Positions 40,473-51,232 of a stretch of 64,000 bases of DNA are shown here, piece by piece. Numbering within the stretch: position 1 is the first letter of the stretch; every line of letters begins with the position of its first letter. Under the pieces are notes generated by a model, which had not been told where the DNA came from, did no database searches, and saw only the letters and a list, made by a program, of their open reading frames with translations. A program made the translations under genes and the position numbers. This stretch comes from Anolis sagrei (taxonomy: Eukaryota > Chordata > Lepidosauria > Squamata > Anolidae). The DNA lies in contig NC_090024.1 of NCBI RefSeq assembly GCF_037176765.1, forward strand, positions 248,821,953-248,885,952. The letters are read 5' to 3'.

Positions 40473-41948
40473 CTATAACTTCACCTGCACGTAAGGTCCA
40501 ATCCAGCTGTCGGCCAGCTCACGGAGGGTGCTGTACCTGCGGTCAAACTCCTCCCGGCTGCACTGGCCCAACAGTCTGCTGATCTCTGCAGTCAGGAACG
40601 ACACGGCCAGGTACTTGTCCAGCAGCCCGTCCCACGAACTCCCAACGACTTCCAGGAGCCCCTCTGTGCCGTTCTCTTCCTGCTGGGAAGCCGCATGCCC
40701 TTTGCGCCACTGAGCAGGGACCCACTCGGGCTCCAGGTCCTTCCCTTCCGAGTTCAGCATGGCCAAGATGTGCCTGCAAGGCAGGTGGAGCTGTTGGCTG
40801 AAGTGGCAAGCGCAGGAGGAGCTCAGGCGCTGGCGGCGCACCACCTGGGTGTCTTCCAGGATCTGGATGTTCACCACGTCCTCATCAGTCCCCATCAGCT
40901 GCACAGAGCTCTGGACCACTGCAAGCTCATTCAAGCATAGCCTGGCTGCCGGCTCGGTGCAGATGTCTGCCAAGGACCGCCTGAGGGCTAAGTCTGCCGC
41001 CTCGTGCTTGCTGGCTGCGTCGTCCGGAGAGAGAGTTCCATTTGCCCTTGCAGTACCTTCCTGATGTGTTGCGAGAGGAGAGTCCTGGGGAAGCAGGGAG
41101 TGATTGGGAGAGCCGTTCTGACTGGGCCGGGGGGCCGGGCTGGGGGCAGCCTCCGTGGAGCTCCCCAGGACGCTCTTGTGGTAACTCTTGGCGATGCTGA
41201 CGACGCAGGTCTCCAGGGAAGGCCCCATGCAGAAGACCTGGCTCAGGCTGCGCGTGACCACCTCCAGGTCTTTGAAATACTGGCTGCACTCTCGCCAAGT
41301 CCTGCAGCGGTGGAAGGCCCAGATCTTGTCGTTGAGCAGCCAGTCCCTGTGAATCTGGGGCAAGAGGTTGGGCTTGACAAAGTCACTCAGGATGGTGTGC
41401 ATCTTCCCCAGGTTGCTCCTGCTGGGGGCACACATTGCATTCCGCAGGGCGCTCAGGATCAGCCTCTCCGTGTGGAACTCCAGGGGGACCTGGTGGATCT
41501 TGTGCTGGAAGTGCTTGCAAATATGGAAGACGGACAGCTGGACGTCGGCCGAGGGAAACGCCTCCAACAGGGTCGGCGCCAACCGGAATCGCGGATCCAC
41601 CAGGAAAGTCTTGACCTGCTTCCACTCCGGGTTGAAGGCCTTGAAGGTGCGGCACATCTGAGCCAGCCCTTCGGCCGACTCCTTGGTGGGGATCGCAAAG
41701 TGGATCACTTTGGTCATTTCTCCCTCCAGCTTCAGGAAGGCCTTGTCCACGATGAACACGTAGAGGGCTTTGCCCCAGGGGCTGTGCGTGCGGTGAATCA
41801 GCACAACCTCCGGGTGATTCAGGAAGACGTTCCTCATGAGCGGGGTCTGGAAGCTGATCGACTCCAGCTGCTGATTCTTGTCCACCTGGTAAGACACCAG
41901 CAAGTCCTGGTCGATGCTCAGCAGCTCCCTCACGGCGTCAAGGGCCAT
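40473..41948 (-). CDS. ZSWIM1: Zinc finger SWIM-type containing 1
   Basis: ZSWIM1 is a nuclear protein of unclear function; its family has an RNase H-like region and a SWIM zinc-binding domain. It is intronless in coding sequence, with 491 residues from the ATG at 41948 (human 485). That ATG (GGAGCCATGG) matches the human start MAL; an in-frame ATG at 42047 would add 33 unconserved residues. Conserved parts: HRTHSPWGKALYVFIVD, FLVDPRF…LLEAFPSADVQLSVFHICKH (RNase H-like, MULE-transposase-like layout), the SWIM box CACHFSQQLHLPCRH (CxC...CxH, near residues 375-390) and the C-terminus RRYSTLRELADSWIGPYVQV. The coding exon begins at 42062 after the acceptor TCTTCTCAG, so the leader starts in an upstream exon. 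Paralogous to ZSWIM3 next door. Intact. Confidence 0.96.
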   Translation of the reverse strand: MALDAVRELLSIDQDLLVSYQVDKNQQLESISFQTPLMRNVFLNHPEVVLIHRTHSPWGKALYVFIVDKAFLKLEGEMTKVIHFAIPTKESAEGLAQMCRTFKAFNPEWKQVKTFLVDPRFRLAPTLLEAFPSADVQLSVFHICKHFQHKIHQVPLEFHTERLILSALRNAMCAPSRSNLGKMHTILSDFVKPNLLPQIHRDWLLNDKIWAFHRCRTWRECSQYFKDLEVVTRSLSQVFCMGPSLETCVVSIAKSYHKSVLGSSTEAAPSPAPRPSQNGSPNHSLLPQDSPLATHQEGTARANGTLSPDDAASKHEAADLALRRSLADICTEPAARLCLNELAVVQSSVQLMGTDEDVVNIQILEDTQVVRRQRLSSSCACHFSQQLHLPCRHILAMLNSEGKDLEPEWVPAQWRKGHAASQQEENGTEGLLEVVGSSWDGLLDKYLAVSFLTAEISRLLGQCSREEFDRRYSTLRELADSWIGPYVQVKL

Positions 41949-42062
41949 GGCTCCCACACCTGCCCTCACGCTCACTCTCTTCTCGGAAGACCCGCCGGGG
42001 ACACGGTTGGTGGTCGTGCAGTTGGTGCTGCCAGGTTCAGGGGTCATCGCAGGGCAAAGGCT

Positions 42063-42489
42063 CTGAGAAGAGAGAGGAGCAATTACAAATAAAGTTTAAC
42101 TGGCTGGCTGCTCTGACTTGGGGCACGTAGAACGAATGCAGGTGACACCATGATCTCCAAAATACAAATTTGAAGGGGCATCCCAGGATTTTCTTTAGGA
42201 ATACCATCTACCACTTGAATGCAGAACCCGAGGACCCACTTCTGCTAACCTACCACCTGCAATTGAATTATCTTAGGTGCAACTGCTAAAACATGAGGCA
42301 GTTGGGGAAAAAAATGCCAGAACAGAGTGTGTGTTTGTAATTATTCATGAAATGACAGAGAACCTTGAACTGCCATGGGAGCTTCTCTGCCAAAGAGTGC
42401 TGGGTTGCTTCACCAAATTGTAACTCCAAGGATTCTATAGTATTGAGCCACGGCAGTTGAAGCTTGGCCAAACTGCATTCCCTTGACAG
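42063..42489. other. ZSWIM1 intron near the coding exon
   Basis: No repeat or gene recognised except short AT-rich sequence. Confidence 0.4.
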
Positions 42490-43525
42490 TTCAGAGGTGT
42501 GCTGAGTACGCAAGAGGCAGACAGAATGGCGGCAAAAAAAACCAATGGGATTTTGGCCTGCATCAAGAGGAGCCTAGTGTCTAGATCAGGGGTCCTCAAA
42601 CTAAGGCCCGGGGGCGGGATGCGGCCCTCCAAGGTCATTTACCCGGCCCTCGTTCAGGGTCAACCTAAGTCTGAAATGACATGAAAGCACACAATAACAA
42701 CAATCCTATCTCATCAGTCAAAATCAGGCACACACTTCCCATTGAAATTCTAATAAGTTTTTATTTGTTGAAATTGTTCTTCATTTTAATTATAGTATTG
42801 TTTTTAAAGTGTTTTTTGCACTACAAATAAGATATTTGCAGTGTGCATAGGAATTCATTCATGTTTTTTTCAATTATAATCCGGCCCTCCAACAGTTTGA
42901 GGGATTGTGACCTGGCCCTCTGTTTAAAACGTTTGAGGACCCCTGGTCTAGATCTAGGGAAGTAATGCTCCCCATGCTCTATTCTGCTTTGGTTAGACCA
43001 CATCTGGAATATTGTGTCCAATTCTGGGCACCACAATTCAAGAGAGAGACTGACAAGCTGGAATGTGTCCAGAGGAGGGCAACTCAAATGATCAAGGGTC
43101 TGGAGAACAAGCCCTATGAGGAGCGGCTTAAGGAGCTGGGCATGTTTAGCCTGGAGAAGGCTGAGAGGAGATATGATAGCCATGTATAAATATGTGAGAG
43201 GAAACCACAGGGAGGAGGGAGAATGCTTGTTTTCTGCTTCCTTGCAGATTAGGACGCGGAACAATGGCTTCAAACTACAAGACAGGAGATTCCACCTGAA
43301 CATGAGGAAGAACTTCCTGACTGTGAGAGCCGTTCAGCAGTGGAACTCTCTGCCCCGGAGGGAGTGTGGTGGAGGCTCCTTCTTTGGAAGCTTTGAAACA
43401 GAGGCTGGATGGCCATCTGTCAGGGGTGCTTTGAATGCAATATTCCTGCTTCTTGGCAGTATGGGGTTGGACTGGATGGCCCAGGAGGTCTCTTCCAATT
43501 CTAGGATTCTAGGATTCTATGAACA
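42490..43525 (+). mobile_element. CR1 LINE, split by a hAT insertion
   Basis: 42520-42586 and 42946-43525 are one plus-strand CR1. The two sides join at CCTAGTGTCTAGAT|CTAGGGAAGTAATGC, exactly as in the uninterrupted copy at 27475. The coding part reads [34 protein letters not shown] and [13 protein letters not shown]; the end is ATTCTAGGATTCTATGA. Confidence 0.85.
42587..42945 (+). mobile_element. Complete non-autonomous hAT element
   Basis: 359 bp with 15-bp terminal inverted repeats CAGGGGTCCTCAAAC and GTTTGAGGACCCCTG and an exact 8-bp target duplication GTCTAGAT (42579-42586 and 42946-42953), diagnostic of hAT. It has no coding capacity. It is inserted into a CR1, so it is younger than that copy. 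Fragments of the same family lie at 8215-8482, 44600-44720 and 46020-46200. Confidence 0.92.
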
Positions 43526-44590
43526 CACTTCACTGGACATTTCTTACTTATGCAAAAGAAGGAACACTTCTTTCAACCATTTACTCTGCCCTTCGCAATA
43601 CAGGATGAGGTATTATTTATTTATTCATTATTTATTTGGAACATTTATTATTTATTTAGAACTACTCCACCTGCGCCAAACAAGTTCTGCAGTGTGTCTC
43701 TTAAAACCAACAATATATTATATGGAAATGTATTTTATTTATATGAAATTGAAATTGCTGCTGCCGCCAAAGGGGGGCATGCTTATACCTCCCCAACCTT
43801 ATTTGGGGCCAACTTTGAATCCTAGAATCCTAGAGTTGGTAGAGCCCTCCTGAGCCATCATCCAGTCCAACCCCATTTTGCCAAGAAGAAGGAATATTGC
43901 ATTCAAATCACCCCTGACAGATGGCCATCCAGCCTCTGTTTAAAAGCTTCCAAAGAAGGAGCCTCCACCACACTCCCTCCGGGGCAGAGAGTTCCACTGC
44001 TGAACGGCTCACCTTACAGTCAGGAAGTTCTTCCTCATGTTCAGATGGAATCTCCTCTCTTATAGTTTGAAGCCATTGTTCCATTGCATCCTAGTCTCCA
44101 GGGAAGCAGAAAACAAGCTTGCTCCCTCCTCCCTGTGGCTTCCTCTTTGGTGTTTTCTTATTGTAAAAAACTGCAAAACGGCTAGGCCCAGGAAGCAGAG
44201 AACGCCAATGACCAGATAAAGGGAGTGACAAGGGGAAAGAAAAGACAAACAATGGCTGGCACTCTAAAGCAACACAATGGGGCATCTTGCATAACCAATT
44301 ACAAATCTGTACCAAAGTGTCCTCAGATCAGATCTTGCCACCAACCAGGAATTTACAAAAGGAAAGTAAAACTTTGTATGACACTTGGTTGCACTAGACA
44401 TTGCCCAGCTTTCATAGTTGCCATTGTCCATAGACATCTCCAAGGTCATGTGGCTAGCATGACTTCATGGAGCGCCGTTACCTTCCCGCTGGAGCGGTAC
44501 CTATTGATCTACTCACATTTGCACTACAAATAAGATCTGTGCCTAGGAATTCATTCATTTTTCGCCAGGCAGTGAATTCCAGAGTCAGGG
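43526..44590 (-). mobile_element. CR1 3' end and SINE scrap in the ZSWIM1 intron
   Basis: 43815-44150 is a minus-strand CR1 3' end (GAATCCTAGAGTTGGTAGAG ... AGGAAGTTCTTCCTCATGTT). 44405-44525 is the middle of the Sauria-type SINE (ATGGAGCGCCGTTACCTTCC). 43526-43814 and 44151-44404 are unassigned. Confidence 0.65.
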
Positions 44591-46030
44591 AAACTAAGTC
44601 CAAACTAAGGTCCGAGGGCCGGATATGGCCCCTCAAGGCCATTTACCTGGCCCTGGCTCAGGGTCAGCCTAAGTCTGAAAGAACTCGAAAGCACACAACA
44701 ACAACAATGCCAGGCCATCAAATACTAATCAAGGTGGTCAGTTGCAACGTTCCCACCTAGCTCCAGCAGACAAGAGTTCTATATATATGTTGCGTTGAAT
44801 TATTGCTGTTTTTACTGACTGTGAACCGCTGTGAGTCACCTTCGGGCTGAGAACAGCTGTATAGAAGCAAAGTAAGTAAGTAAATAAATAATAAATTTGT
44901 CCTTCCCTGAGATATATAAACCTTTTTTCCTACTTCCAACAGACCTCACAACCTCTGAGGACGCTTGCCATAGATGCAGGCGAAATGTCAGGAGAGAATG
45001 CCTCTAGAATATGGCCATACAGCCCGAAGAAACCTACAAGGACATCTAATCACCTCTCAACAAAAGTTTGCTCTAGGCAATGTCAGGCCATTATATGCTA
45101 ATCAAGGGGGTCAGTTGAAACATTCCCGCCTAGCTCCAGCAGACAAGAGTCCTTTGTCCCACCCAGGTCTTTATTCCACAGATATATAAACCCTTTTTCC
45201 TAGTTTCAACAGACCTCACTACCTCTGAGGATGCTTGCCAGAGATGCAGGCGAAACGTCAGGAGAGAATGCCTCTAGAATATGGCCATAGAGCCCAAAGA
45301 AACCTACAAGGACATCTAATCACCTCTCAACAAAAGTTTGCTCTAGGCACTGCCAGGCTATCAAATGCTAATCAAGGTGGCCAGTTGAAACATTCCCACC
45401 TAGCTCCAGCAGACAAGAGTCCTTTGTCCCACCCTGGTCATTCCACAGATATATAAACCCATTTTTCCTACTTCCAACAGACCTCACTACCTCTGAGGAT
45501 GCTTGCCATAGATGCAGAGGAAATGTCAGGAGAGAATGTCTCTTGAACATGGGCAGATAGCCCGAAAAAACCTACAACAAGCCTTCGATAATACAATGAA
45601 ATATATTGTTTGTTTGTGGGACAAGCCAAGGACATCTTGTTTGTCAGGGGTGATTTGACTGTAACATTCCTGCTTCTCGGCAGAATGGGGTTGGACTGGA
45701 TGGCCCATGAGGTCTCTTCCAACTCTTGGATTCTATGATTCTATCTAATCACCTCTCAACAAAAGATTGCCCCAGGCACGGCCAGGCATTCAAATGCTAA
45801 TGAAGGTGGTCAGTTGAAACATTCCCACCTAGCTCCAGCAGACAAGAGTCCTTTGTCCCACCCTGGTCATTATTCCACAGATATATAAACCCATTGTCCT
45901 AATTCCCACAGACCTCACAACCTCTGAGGATGCTTGCCATAGATGCAGGCGAAACGTCAGGAGAGAATGCCTCCAGAACATGGCCATGCAGCCTGAAAAA
46001 ACCTAACCAAACAACCCAACAACAACAATA
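44591..46030 (+). mobile_element. Tandem array of Penelope-like 3' ends
   Basis: After a hAT scrap (44600-44700) come at least four head-to-tail units of roughly 260 bp, at about 44700-45045, 45046-45310, 45311-45580 and 45740-46010. Each has CACCTCTCAACAAAAG, ATGCTAATCAAGG, TAGCTCCAGCAGACAAGAGT, ACAGATATATAAACCC, CCTCTGAGGATGCTTGCC and AGCCCGAAAAAAC. A CR1 3' end (45645-45740) splits units 3 and 4, and a LINE tail (44790-44905) lies in unit 1. Units 2 and 4 keep an intact hammerhead-like core (45222-45262 and 45921-45961). The family was assigned through 57455. Confidence 0.7.
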
Positions 46031-46189
46031 TCCTATCTCTTCAGCCAAAAGCAGGTCCACACTTCCCACTGAAATACTAATAGGTTTATATAGCTGTTCT
46101 TCGTTTTAATTGTTATATTTTAAGCGTTTTTGCACTACAGATGAGACCTGTGCCTAGGAATTCATTCATATATTTTTCCCTCCAAATGA

Positions 46190-46800
46190 TATTGGGGCCC
46201 TCCCACAGTTGGAGGGGCTGTGTGGGCCATTGTCCCCCCGTTCGTTCTCCTCTGAAGCCACCCCGGCCCGTGGGAAGAGGCAACCCCGGGGCGCCTCCTT
46301 CCACGCGGGGAGGGGGACCCCACGCTTTCCGCTCTGAACTGGAAGAGAAGGCCGCCCGGACTGGGATCAGAGATGGTGGGCTTCCCTGCCTTGTCCCCCT
46401 GGGCTGGGTGGAGGCTGCGTGGGAGGGCCCTCGGGTGGCTTCGGGCCTGGCCTGCCCTGTTTGTGTTTTCCCTCACCGCTCGTGCTTGCCGCGGCCGCCA
46501 TCTTGGTTCCTCTCAGTCGCGGCGCCGCCTCTGACGAGACCCGTGACTGGCAGCAGGGCGCACCAATCGCAGTCCTGCGTCCGCCTCCTCGAGCCCGCGC
46601 GCCGCGCCCTCCACCAATCAGCGACCGAGACCTCCCTAGTGGGCGGGGCGTCCTCGCAAAACAAAAACCGTTGCTGGGCGGAACTCTGACCGCCGCTTGA
46701 CTTCCGGCGCGGCGGGAATCCTTCGGGGCTGCTGATTGGTGCGCAGCGACGTCCTACAGGGTGCGGTCCCGCCCCTTCCGGCCAGGGGCCTTTGAGAACA
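46190..46800 (-). promoter_or_regulatory. ZSWIM1: CpG-rich promoter, probably ZSWIM1
   Basis: The most CpG-dense block between ZSWIM1 and ZSWIM3. It carries CCAAT boxes at about 46563, 46613 and (reverse) 46736, GC boxes at about 46640 and 46770, and a YY1-type CCGCCATCTTGG at 46495-46506. On the minus strand the YY1 site is followed by ATG GCG GCC and then a strong donor CG|GTGAGG (GT 46476-46475). This would be the leader exon that splices to 42062. Joined directly it makes a 16-codon upstream frame that stops in the ZSWIM1 leader. The region fits a TATA-less housekeeping promoter of the minus-strand gene. No plus-strand gene starts here. Confidence 0.6.
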
Positions 46801-46904
46801 CTCTGTGACAACATTGGGAAGCGTCACTTCCTGTTTAAGTGTCCTTAAAAGTTCAAGACAATGAATTGTATTCATGGAACGTGTTGTGCACATACATCAC
46901 ACAC
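46801..46904. other. Spacer between CpG promoter and BovB fragment
   Basis: 46800-46860 resembles the GTCACTTCCTGTT end of the small element at 4278. Nothing else. Confidence 0.3.
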
Positions 46905-47275
46905 ATATGTTGTTGTTGTTCATTCGTTCAGTCGTCTCCGACTCTTCGTGACCTCATGGACCAGCCCACGCCAGAGCTCCCTGTCGGCCGTTACCACCCC
47001 CAGGGTCTCCTTCAAGGTCAGTCCAGTCACTTCAAGGATGCCATCCATCCACCTTGCCCTTGGTCGGCCCCTCTTCCTTTTGCCTTCCACTTTCCCCAGC
47101 ATCATTCCCTTCTCTAGGCTTGGCTGTCTCCTCATGATGTGGCCAAAGGACTTCCGCTTTGTCTCTAGTCTCCTTCCCTCCAGTGAGCAGCCGGGCTTTC
47201 TTTCCTGGAGGATGGACTGGTTGGATCTTCTCGCAGTCCAAGGCACTCTCAGCACTTTCACACATATATTGCATG
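46905..47275 (-). mobile_element. BovB LINE 3' end
   Basis: GTTGTTGTTCATTCGTTCAG to CAAGGCACTCTCAGCACTTT, parallel to 22340-22690 with about 5 percent differences. 5' truncated. Confidence 0.8.
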
Positions 47276-47439
47276 TATAATGTTATACATTAAATAGTAT
47301 AGGACACATATGTAATTGCATATTACATACATACATGTGTTACATGCTATGGACACACACAATTATATTACGGACTAGCCGTCCCCTGCCACGCATTGCT
47401 GTTGCCCAGTCTGTGCATATGTGTTTTGTGTGTGTATAC
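47276..47439. other. AT-rich and microsatellite-like spacer
   Basis: TACATA-rich sequence; 47372-47410 has the CTAGCCGTCCCCTGCCACGC end of the family at 50235. Confidence 0.5.
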
Positions 47440-47445
47440 ATTTGT

Positions 47446-47478
<33 letters not shown>

Positions 47479-48185
47479 GTACCCCGCTAGCATCTCCCGA
47501 AGGACTTGATGCGGCTTACAAGGCCAAGGCCTCAAACAACAACAATAACAATACAATGCAAAGCAAATTAAAAATATAAGCAATAACAACAACAAAACAT
47601 GACACTATTACGCAATAAAACCAGGGCCGGGCCAATGAAGGGTACAGGTTCAAAAAGTGCTGGGTGTGGCAGGTGGTGTGTTGGGATTCTGGGCAAGTGC
47701 AATGTGCAGAGAGTCTTAAGCTCTGATAAGGTGCTTCTGGGACAGAGTGCTGGAGGTTATCCTATTCAGGAAAGGCACATCGGAATAGCCAGGTCTTCAA
47801 GTTCTTCCTGAAGCCTGCCAACGTGGGTGCTAGTCTAATGTCTTTGGGGAGGGTGTTCCAAAGTTGGGGGGCCACCACAGAGAAGGCCCTGTCCCTCGTC
47901 CCCACCAAACGAGCCTGCGACGCAGGTGGGATCGCAAGCAGGGCCTCTCCAAATGAACGGAGGGAGCGTGTGGGTTCATATACGGAGATGCGGTCACGCA
48001 GGTAGGCAGGTCCCAAACCGTTTAGGGCTTTGTAGGTGAGCACCTGCACCTTGAATTGGGCTCAGTAGGTAAACGGCAGCCAATGGAGCTCCTTAAACAG
48101 GAGGGATGACCTCTCTCTGTAAGGAGCCCCAGTTAACAGCCTGGCTGCCGCCCGTTGAACCAGTTGGAATTTCTGAGCCATGTAT
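47440..48185 (-). mobile_element. L2-type LINE, ORF2 C-terminus and tail
   Basis: Minus-strand frame 48049-47762 reads [40 protein letters not shown] and LKTWLFRCAFPE; an (ATT)n tail at 47450-47475. It interrupts the family whose ends flank it at 47372 and about 48186. Confidence 0.85.
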
Positions 48186-48239
48186 ATGTGTGGTTTTCAT
48201 GTATATGTGTGTGTATGTGTGTAGACGTGTATATATTTG

Positions 48240-49800
48240 TGTGTTCCCTTCTAACCTCCGCTGGGAAAATCCTCGCAAGAATCCTTGCAAACCGCCTTCT
48301 GCCCCTCTCAGAAGACCCCCCTCCCAGAATCCCAGAACGGCTTCCGCCCCTCCAGAGGAACCGTGGACATGATCTTCACTGCACGACAGCTCCAAGAAAA
48401 AGGCAGGGAACAAAACCAACCTCTGTGCATGGCATTCATCGACCTTGCAAAGGCATTCGACACAGTGAATCGCAGCGCTCTCTGGACCATCCTCCACAAA
48501 ATCGGGTGCCCAAACAAATTTGTGAACATCCTGCGGCTCCTCCACGATGACAACAGTCTTGGACAGCAGTTGCTCCCAAAGTGACCCATTTAAGGTGGAA
48601 TCCGGTGTCAAACAGGGATGTGTTATTGCCCCAACTCTATTCTCCATCTTCATCGCTATGAGACTTCACCTTGTTGATGGGAAGCTTCCCACCAGAGTGG
48701 AAATCATCTATCGGACAGATGGCAAGCTATTTAACCTCAGCAGACTGAAAGCCAAAACCAACGTTACAACAACATCTGTTATAGAACTCCAGTATGCTGA
48801 CGACAACGTCATCTGTGCGCATTCAGAAGAAGATCTACAAGCCACTCTCAACACCTTCGCGGAAGCAGACGAGAAGCTCGGCCTGTCATTGAACATTGAG
48901 AAAACCAAGGTGCTGTTCCAGCAGTCACCACCCAATCCCTCTCCAATGCCAGTAATACAGCTTAATGGTGTCACATTAGAAAATGTGGACCATTTCCGCC
49001 ACCTTGGCAGCCACCTCTCCACCAAAGTCAACATCGACGCCGAAATACAACACCGCCTGAGCTCTGCAAGTGCAGCATTTTCCAGAATGAAGCAGAGAGT
49101 GTTTGAGGACCAGGACATCCGTAGGGAGACCAAGGTGCTTGTTTATAAAGCTATTGTCCTCCCAACCCTGCTATATGCCTGTGAGACGTGGACTGTCTAC
49201 AGACGTCACACGCAACTCCTGGAACGATTCCATCAGCGCTGCCTCCGGAAAATCCTGCAAATCTCCTGGGAAAACAAGCGGACAAACGTCAGTGTGCTGG
49301 AAGAAGCAAAGACCACCAGCATTGAAGCGATGGTCCTCCAACATCAACTCCGCTGGGCCGGCCACGTTGTCCGGATGCCTGACCACCGTCTCCCAAAGCA
49401 GTTGCTCTACTCCGAACTTAAGAACGGAAAACGGAACGTTGGTGGACAGGAAAAGAGAGTTAAAGATGGGCTCAAAGCCAACCTTAAAAACTCTGGCATA
49501 GACACTGAGAACTGGGAAGCCCTGGCCCTTGAGCGCTCCAGCTGGAGGACAGCTGTGACCAGCAGTGCTACAGAATTTGAAGAGGCACGAATTGAGGGCG
49601 TAAGAGAGAAGCATGCCAAGAGGAAGGCGCATCAAGCTAACCCTGATCGGGACCGCCTTCCACCTGGAAACCAATGCCCTCCTCACTGCAGGAGAAGATG
49701 CAGAGCAAGAAGAGGGCTCCACAGCTACATACGGACCCACAAGGAAATCCATAATGGAAGACCATCTTACTCGTCCAACGAGGGATCGCCTAAGTAAGTA
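48240..49800 (+). mobile_element. Non-LTR retrotransposon with a long reverse transcriptase frame
   Basis: The palm of the reverse transcriptase is clear: FIDLAKAFDTVNRSALW, GVKQGCVIAPTLFSIFI and ELQYADDNVICAHSEEDLQA (catalytic YADD). The C-terminal part has the HQLRWAGHVVRMPDHRLPKQ motif typical of several LINE clades. From 48547 a single frame of 416 codons is open; one break lies near 48560 and the 5' part including any endonuclease is missing. The clade is uncertain (I recognise the type but cannot separate RTE-like from jockey/Vingi-like). The long open frame points to a young insertion. Confidence 0.85.
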
Positions 49801-50080
49801 AGTAGACGTGTATATATTTGTGTGTTTACATGTGTATATGTATATTGAGTATATGTGTGTGCTTGTCTATATGCATATTTGTGTGTATATGTGTATATTT
49901 GTGTGTACAGGTGTATATGTATATGTACGTAGATGAACGTGTGTGTATATCTGTGTATGCTTGGGGATATATATACACACACACATATAGATATACATGC
50001 GTGTATGTATGTGTGCATGTGCATATGTATATAAGTGTATGTGTATGTATATATATATATATATATGGTGTATTTTTGGG
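49801..50080. repeat. (TG)n/(TATG)n-rich low-complexity tract
   Basis: About 280 bp of TGTGTATATG variants, with TATA runs at 50050-50066. It is the loop-like internal sequence also found at 1735-1850. Confidence 0.85.
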
Positions 50081-51115
50081 GTTCTGCTGGGGTTTTTTCC
50101 TGTTTTTAGGGGTGATGAACACTCGTTAGCCTGGTAGGTGTATTGTGTCAAAATTTCATGTCAATTCGTCCAGTGGTTTCTGAGTTGTTAATCCCACAAA
50201 CAAACATGACATTTAAATATTTATACACACACATACTAGCTGTCCCCTGCCACGCGTTGCTGTGGTCCAGTCCGTTGATCTGGGAAATAAAGTAATGAGA
50301 AAGTGTTGGTTTCTAATCTATGTCATGTCTTTCTGCTTGTGGGTCAACAGTATTTCTTGCTGTTTCTTTGTCACTGTTGATGTGGAGAGTGTCTGGTTTG
50401 CCCACCCTGGAACATGCAACATATCCTTGTCATTCTTTAGGGGACCCTTTCAAATCTAGGATACTGTATCTCTCTGTGTGTGGATCATATCTATCTATGG
50501 CTTGGTTGCTCTTTGTCAGGAGGGATTTGGTTGTTTTCTTGTCCTGGTGAAGGGAGTTGGACTGGATGGCCTTAAGTATTTTCTGTTGGTCAAGGGGGTT
50601 CTGTGTGGGGAGTTTGCCCCGATTCTGTCGTTTGTGGGGTTCAGAATGCTCTTTGATTGTAGGTGAACTGTGAATCCCAATGACTACAACTCCCAAATGT
50701 CAAGGTCTATTTTCCCCAAACTCCATCTGTGTTCATATTTGGGCGTATTGAATATTCGTGTAGAGTTTGGTCCTGATCCATCTTTGTTTGCGTCCACAGT
50801 GATCTCTGGATGTAGGTGAACTACAACTCCAAAACCAAAGGACACTGCCCACCAAACCCTTCCTGTATTTTCTCTTGGTCATGGGAGAACTGTGCGCCAA
50901 TTTTGGTTCAATTCCATTACTGGTGGAGCTCAGAATGTTCTTTGATTGTAGGCAAACTATACATCCCAGCAACTACAACTCCCAAATGACAAAATCAATT
51001 TTTTAGTAAAGGACATACTTTGGGTTGTTAAGTGCCTTGTGTCCAAATTTGGTGTCAATTCATCCAGTGGTTTTTGAGTTCAGTTAATCCCACAAACGAA
51101 CATTACATTTATATA
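50081..51115 (+). mobile_element. Non-autonomous element family with CTAGCTGTCCCCTGCCACGC ends
   Basis: 50081-50234 is the 3' end of one copy (CCAGTGGTTTCTGAGTTGTT, AATCCCACAAACAAACATG). The next copy starts at 50235, ACTAGCTGTCCCCTGCCACG, passes TATCTATGGCTTGGTTGCTC and the GGGAGTTGTAGTTCAC-like blocks shared with the hAT element at 17142, and ends about 51105. The reverse version is at 58020-59640. No transposase; class (Helitron-like or hAT-like) not settled. Confidence 0.55.
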
Positions 51116-51232
51116 TATATATATATATACACACACACATATACATACATATATATACACACACACACACATATATATACACACACACACACATATATAC
51201 ACACACACACACACACACGCACACACTAGCTG
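51112..51232. repeat. (TA)n(CA)n microsatellite
   Basis: Alternating TA and CA runs. Confidence 0.95.

Noticed and set aside
41004-42092. 362-codon plus-strand frame opposite ZSWIM1
   Set aside because: Antisense shadow of ZSWIM1; no similarity of its own.
44700-46010. CRISPR-like direct repeats
   Set aside because: Units are about 260 bp with no short repeat/unique spacer pattern, and this is a vertebrate genome.
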